Source: Niallia sp. FSL W8-0635 (GTDB lineage Bacteria; Bacillota; Bacilli; Bacillales; Cytobacillaceae). From it: 64,000 nt of DNA. Position numbers and translations under genes: made by a program. Of this stretch, positions 60,313-64,000 are shown piece after piece (within the stretch, counting starts at the first letter, position 1; the number at the start of each line of letters is the position of its first letter). Location of the stretch: positions 3,450,501 through 3,514,500 of the forward strand of contig NZ_JBBOYD010000001.1 in assembly GCF_038007965.1 (NCBI RefSeq). Reading direction: 5' to 3'. The notes beneath the pieces were generated by a model that was not told the origin of the DNA, searched no databases, and saw only the letters and a list, made by a program, of their open reading frames with translations.

Positions 60313-61069
60313 AATGAGTCCACGTTTGCGTTAACTCCTTTTTTGTTTCGACGATAGCCTTAATTATTTGGTTTTTAAAGTCTTCTGTGAGTCTATATTT
60401 TGGCATACTTACACTAAATGCTCCAATGATTTCCCCATCTTTTTTTAATGATGCTCCAATACAGAAAATGTCTTTCTCCATTTCCTCATCATCAAAGGCA
60501 ATCCCAGTTTCTCTAACTTTCTGTAATTCAGAAGCCAATTTTATAGAGTTGGTTATGGTATGTTCCGTATATGGAACTAATGGAGTTGCTTTTATATAAT
60601 CTAAAAAATCCTCTTCTTCCAATTCTGCAAGGACTGCTTTCCCCATTGCTGAACTATACAATGGCCTTGTTATCCCCACTCTTGATGACATTCTTATTGT
60701 CTGATGTTTAGCATCTAACTTATTTACATATAATATTTCATTATCGATCAAAACACCTAGATGGATTGTTTCATCAATTAATTTTTGCAGTTTTTCTAAA
60801 TAAGGCAATGTTACCTCTACTAAGTCCAGTTGATCCACACCTTGATTGGCATACCGAATAAGCTTGGATCCTAACCGATAACTTTTATTTTTATCCCTGC
60901 TAACAAAGCCGATTAACAATAAAGTATCCAATATTTTCAAGGTAGTGGAAGTAGTCATTTCTGTGTTCTTCGCAATGCTTTGCAAGGACTGATTTGGATT
61001 CTCTGAAAGATAGTCCATAATTTTTGCTGCCCTTAATAAAACCGTTCCATATGGTTTCGTTTTCTCCAT
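60311..61069 (-). CDS. IclR-family regulator of the kdg/kdu operon (KdgR-like)
   Basis: This 252-residue regulator has an N-terminal winged helix (TVLLRAAKIMDYLSENPNQSLQSIAKNTEMTTSTTLKILDTLLLIGFVSRD, about 9-60) and a C-terminal IclR effector domain (ETIHLGVLIDNEILYVNKL, AVLAELEEEDFLDYI, IGASLKKDGEIIGAFSVSMPKYR). GAGGG precedes the ATG. It lies directly upstream of the kdg operon in the same orientation, and probably senses 2-keto-3-deoxygluconate or a derivative. In B. subtilis the corresponding regulator KdgR is of the LacI family, so this locus uses the enterobacterial-type solution. The operator is not certain. Confidence 0.87.
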   Translation of the reverse strand: MEKTKPYGTVLLRAAKIMDYLSENPNQSLQSIAKNTEMTTSTTLKILDTLLLIGFVSRDKNKSYRLGSKLIRYANQGVDQLDLVEVTLPYLEKLQKLIDETIHLGVLIDNEILYVNKLDAKHQTIRMSSRVGITRPLYSSAMGKAVLAELEEEDFLDYIKATPLVPYTEHTITNSIKLASELQKVRETGIAFDDEEMEKDIFCIGASLKKDGEIIGAFSVSMPKYRLTEDFKNQIIKAIVETKKELTQTWTH

Positions 61070-61198
61070 TATACACCCTCTTTTCCAATAAAGAAATTAT
61101 ATACTAAAAGTGGGTAAAATAAAAGTCCTCTTCACCAAATGAAAAAGAGAATATCTTTTCTTTTTATCTTGAATGAATCTAATAAGTAAATTGCTATT

Positions 61199-61714
61199 TT
61201 ATGATAGCGATAATATTTGAATGATTGTTTTCATTACAGCATCTTCTTCATTGGAACGAGTAATAAAATTTGCTGCATTTTTTAATTCTTCCACTGCATT
61301 TCGAACAGCAAAACTATAGCTACTACGACCCATAAGTTCTATATCATTATATCCATCCCCAAATGCCATTGTTTCTTCCGGGGTAACATTTAATAACAAT
61401 TGTAAATGTTCAACAGTTGTCCCCTTATGTACATTTGCATTGGCTATATCAATCCACCCTGCCTCAGATGCCACAATATATGCAGATTCAAAAAAGGAAG
61501 ATAATTTTTCTCTTGTTTCAAAACATTTAAGTAGTGGATCATGAATCGTTATTTTCACAAAATCATCTGTTATTTCTTCAAAGTCAGATACTTTGCTTAC
61601 TTTCGCATAAGATTTTCGGACAATTGATGCTTCTATCCCTCGATTTTTTTTCAGCATTCTTGCTGGATTTCTACCTACAACCCCATTATCTGGTACATCC
61701 TTTTCTATCAGCAT
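61199..61714 (-). pseudogene. Chimeric remnant: acetyltransferase tail joined to C-terminal half of a Cof-type HAD phosphatase
   Basis: The 171-codon frame begins IEKDVPDNGVVGRNPARMLKK, which is the typical C-terminus of a hexapeptide-repeat acetyltransferase (VTKDVPDN..VVGGNPAR). From about residue 26 it continues as the cap and C-terminal half of a Cof-type HAD hydrolase: DFVKITIHDPLLKC, then HKGTTVEHLQLLLNV and TMAFGDGYNDIELM (119-128) with the metal-binding Asp. The HAD N-terminus with the nucleophile DxD motif is absent, so it cannot be an active phosphatase. There is no good ribosome binding site, and the ATG overlaps the stop codon of the preceding VOC gene. The simplest reading is a deletion scar that fused two decaying genes. 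Confidence 0.7.
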
Positions 61715-62094
61715 TAGACCGTCAATTCTATAAGGTTTCCTTCCGGATCTTCTATCACACTTTCATAATAGCCATCACCTGTTAGCCGAGGCCCATTAAC
61801 TAATAGATAGCCATCCTTTTGTAATCGTTCTGTCAGCTCATTAACAGCTTCTTCACTTCCTAATGAAATAGCAAGATGCGCCCAGCCAATTCTATCATTT
61901 GAATCCGGCTTATCTACTCCTGCTTTACGCATAAGTTCTATTCGTGCTCCCTCCTTAAATGATAGAAAATAGGATTCAAATTTCTTCTCTATGTTTCGAT
62001 ATTTTGAATTTGCCGTCCCCTCAAAATAGGTAGTATAAAATTTCTTCATCCCTTCTAAATCTTTGACCCAAATTGCTACATGTTCTATTTTCAT
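61714..62094 (-). CDS. VOC/glyoxalase-family protein
   Basis: This 126-residue protein has the two-repeat vicinal-oxygen-chelate fold: [20 protein letters not shown] at the start with His5, ARIELM with a Glu, [10 protein letters not shown] with the second His, and [13 protein letters not shown] with the last Glu. All four metal ligands of glyoxalase I-like proteins seem present. It lies 22 bp after the MFS gene on the same strand, so a role in sugar or sugar-acid metabolism of this block is possible. Lactoylglutathione lyase activity cannot be claimed. Confidence 0.82.
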   Translation of the reverse strand: MKIEHVAIWVKDLEGMKKFYTTYFEGTANSKYRNIEKKFESYFLSFKEGARIELMRKAGVDKPDSNDRIGWAHLAISLGSEEAVNELTERLQKDGYLLVNGPRLTGDGYYESVIEDPEGNLIELTV

Positions 62095-62116
62095 TTGTCT
62101 GTCACTCCTTATATGA

Positions 62117-63340
62117 TTAAATTACTTTAGACACACTTTCTTTTACATTTCTTTTATTTAATACAAAATTTAACCGTTCTGTTCCCCACAACATCATGAT
62201 AATAAAGCCTGCAATCATATATGGAAAAATCCCTATCGTAGAGTGAGTAGCCATAAAACCAAGAAGAGGAGGAAGGAAGGTACTTCCAGTATAAGCAACA
62301 GCCATCTGATATCCCATTATGGTCTGAGCATGTTGCTTCCCAAATCTTGTTGGTGTTTCATGAAGCATACAAGGAAATATTGGTGCTAATCCTAAACCAA
62401 CCATAATAAATCCTGCTAATGACCATATTTCTGGAAACGGTAATAATAAAAGGATTGCACCAACTAATGCGACTATTTGTCCCATACGAATAAGCTTTCG
62501 ATTACTCATTTTTAACGTAATAAAACCAGTAATGAATCGGCCAATAGTAATTCCAGCGTAATATAAGGAAACCCATTTCGCCGCTGTATCTATGGATATG
62601 TTTTTGATAGTAACCAGATAGCTGCTTCCCCAAAGCCCCACTGTTGCTTCAGCCCCACAATAAAATAAAAATGAAAGCAAAGCTAGCTTCATTCCCCTAA
62701 TTTTCCAGGACCTGTTGTTAGCTGCTTCTTCTTTATCCAATGGGCTATTTAAGGTTTCTTCTTCTCTATTCACATTACTATTGCTGTTATCTCCAACCTT
62801 TTTCCAAAGTGGCAAAGTGAACAATAAAATAATGACTAATGTTAATTGAAGACCAGCAATAGCAAGATAACCACTTCGCCAAGATTCCTGTGTCGAAATA
62901 AAATGTGCCATAATGATAGGACCAAGCGTTGCGCCAACTCCCCAAAAACAATGAAGCCAACTCATATGATGTGCCTTATAATGGGTAGCGACATAGTTGT
63001 TTAATCCGGTGTCGACTGCACCAGCCCCTAATCCAAGTGGTATAGCAAAAATAAACAGCCAAATGATAGTAGGTGCTATATAAAATCCTAATAATGCCCC
63101 AGCAGTCATGAGGCAGCTTACAAATGTAACCATTCCAGTCCCAAACTTTTTAAGGACAGCTCCGCTAATAAAACTAGAAACTATGGTTCCGCCTGCTATC
63201 GTCATAAAAAGCACACCAGCAGTCTCAAGTGGTGTATCAAAGTCTAATTGCATGAGTGACCACGATACTCCCAGTAATGAATCAGGTAAGCCTAAACTGA
63301 TAAATGCTAAATAAATAATGACTAAAAAAAATGTAGCCAT
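62117..63340 (-). CDS. MFS transporter, sugar-type (FucP-like half or related)
   Basis: This 407-residue inner-membrane transporter has about twelve helices. It begins [20 protein letters not shown], with a first half containing [27 protein letters not shown] and [16 protein letters not shown], a charged loop in the middle (about 195-220), and the conserved [21 protein letters not shown] in the second half. The ATG at 63340 follows GGGAGG; the longer frame to 63367 is unsupported. Position next to a ROK gene and the kdg/kdu block suggests uptake of a sugar or uronate, but the substrate is unknown. Confidence 0.85.
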   Translation of the reverse strand: MATFFLVIIYLAFISLGLPDSLLGVSWSLMQLDFDTPLETAGVLFMTIAGGTIVSSFISGAVLKKFGTGMVTFVSCLMTAGALLGFYIAPTIIWLFIFAIPLGLGAGAVDTGLNNYVATHYKAHHMSWLHCFWGVGATLGPIIMAHFISTQESWRSGYLAIAGLQLTLVIILLFTLPLWKKVGDNSNSNVNREEETLNSPLDKEEAANNRSWKIRGMKLALLSFLFYCGAEATVGLWGSSYLVTIKNISIDTAAKWVSLYYAGITIGRFITGFITLKMSNRKLIRMGQIVALVGAILLLLPFPEIWSLAGFIMVGLGLAPIFPCMLHETPTRFGKQHAQTIMGYQMAVAYTGSTFLPPLLGFMATHSTIGIFPYMIAGFIIMMLWGTERLNFVLNKRNVKESVSKVI

Positions 63341-63382
63341 AAATACCTCCCTTTTGATTAATATCATTAGACATTATATTGG

Positions 63383-64000
63383 TTATACTTCCTTCCTTCC
63401 GTTAATCATTAAATCAAGGCTGAGACGCTGTAACCCATATAAATAGTCTTTTTTCCAATCACTCACCCTAAATTCCGGAAGATGTTCTGGGGGAATATAT
63501 TTCGCGCTTTGTTTTTTCAGTTGGTTAATTGTCATTGGACTTACTTCATCATCGCAGAAAATAATCACATCTGGGTTAATAATTGCCGAAAAGGAAGCAA
63601 TGAGCCTACTTGTTGCATCCAATTCTTCTTCCTTCGAAATAAAGCTTTTTCCCTTTTTAAAAACCTCCCCAAAATTTCGATTATTATATTGTGGCACAAA
63701 GGATACTTCGCCAGCAAAATGCGAGCTTCCTCGTACAATCTTTCCATTAACAATAATCCCAGCTCCCGGCCCATTTTGACCTGAATATAGATAAACAAGG
63801 GATATATTGGTCTTCTTCTCCTGCTGATTTTGATATCCTAACACCGCTGCATTCATATCATTTTCTATTACAACCGGGATAGAAAAATAATGTTCTAAGC
63901 ATCCCTTTAAATCAAAGTTGTGAAGATATTCATACTCAGGAATGTAAATGATTCGTCCATTATCAACCGAACCAGGCACGCCAATGGAGATAGAACTAAT
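63383..64000 (-). CDS. ROK-family protein (sugar kinase or NagC/XylR-type repressor), 5' end beyond the window
   Basis: The frame is open to the window edge (reading ISSISIGVPGSVDNGRI), so the N-terminal part is missing. The visible 205 codons carry the ROK core: IGVPGSVDNG, VVIENDMNAAVLGY, the glycine-rich GPGAGIIVNGKIVRGSSHFAGEVSFVP, and a C-terminal ASFSAIINPDVIIFCDD helix pair. The ROK zinc motif CxCG(x)2GC is not seen in the expected place after GE. The missing N-terminus decides between kinase and DNA-binding repressor. It lies 43 bp upstream of the MFS gene, in the same direction. Confidence 0.8.
   Translation of the reverse strand: MSSISIGVPGSVDNGRIIYIPEYEYLHNFDLKGCLEHYFSIPVVIENDMNAAVLGYQNQQEKKTNISLVYLYSGQNGPGAGIIVNGKIVRGSSHFAGEVSFVPQYNNRNFGEVFKKGKSFISKEEELDATSRLIASFSAIINPDVIIFCDDEVSPMTINQLKKQSAKYIPPEHLPEFRVSDWKKDYLYGLQRLSLDLMINGRKEV

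Noticed and set aside
1..64000. CRISPR arrays, tRNA or rRNA genes
   Set aside because: No direct repeats with regular spacers, no cloverleaf-like sequence and no rRNA signature segments were seen on either strand.

Overview
The window reads as chromosome of a low-GC, endospore-forming member of the Bacillaceae (Bacillus sensu lato, possibly close to Niallia/B. circulans; the genus is inference). Pointers are AT-rich DNA, AGGAGG-type ribosome binding sites with many TTG/GTG starts, a SAM riboswitch in front of a methionine transporter, spore genes (yutH, lytH/yunA), and long collinearity with the B. subtilis yug-kap-mrp and yui-yum-yut-yun chromosome segments. I see no tRNA, rRNA or CRISPR array.

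Layout. 0.3-2.8 kb: a minus-strand operon of GTP cyclohydrolase II, RibD and a HAD phosphatase, preceded by a palindromic operator instead of an FMN riboswitch. 3.1-5.2 kb: a self-regulating TetR gene and a YugO potassium channel. 5.3-13.1 kb: the yug block (Cys-rich protein, pgi, alcohol dehydrogenase, rocD, S1-domain protein, alaT-alaR, yugE). 13.2-17.7 kb: SAM-riboswitch-controlled metNPQ, with metN cut in two by a complete IS110-family element whose non-coding end carries candidate bridge-RNA structure and an 11-nt match to the two target halves. 17.9-22.5 kb: a lipoprotein, mntH with a MntR-like box, a SodC-like lipoprotein lacking one copper ligand, kapB and kapD (no kinB), and two small ORFs. 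22.7-28.4 kb: the complete mrpABCDEFG Na+/H+ antiporter operon. 28.6-31.9 kb: two small Bacillus proteins and an SDR-PhaR-PhaC polyhydroxyalkanoate cluster. 32-56.5 kb: housekeeping yui/yum/yut/yun genes (pepA, yuiD, yuiC, yumC, Fe-S carriers, yutJ, hom-thrC-thrB, yutH, yutG, yutF, yutE, yutD, lipA, lytH, yunC, yunD, yunF) into which an EAL and an HD-GYP gene are set. 56.8-64 kb: a sugar-acid catabolic block (kdgA-kdgK-kduI-kduD with an IclR regulator), then a VOC protein, a chimeric gene remnant, an MFS transporter and a ROK gene running off the window.

How the parts work together. The rib trio could make the riboflavin precursor 5-amino-6-ribitylaminouracil without the genes that finish riboflavin. 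The kdu/kdg genes take unsaturated uronates from pectin or related polymers to pyruvate and glyceraldehyde 3-phosphate. hom-thrC-thrB makes threonine from aspartate semialdehyde. Mrp, YugO and MntH handle ions. Two dispersed intergenic repeat types (a CGGA-N5-TCCG inverted motif plus a conserved terminator segment at 1-340 and 46.26-46.77 kb, and a 13-bp hairpin at 20.0 kb) are not explained by any gene.

Start codons were moved from the longest reading frame wherever the ribosome binding site demanded it; these corrections are noted in the entries. All family assignments come from reading the protein sequences by eye, not from searches.
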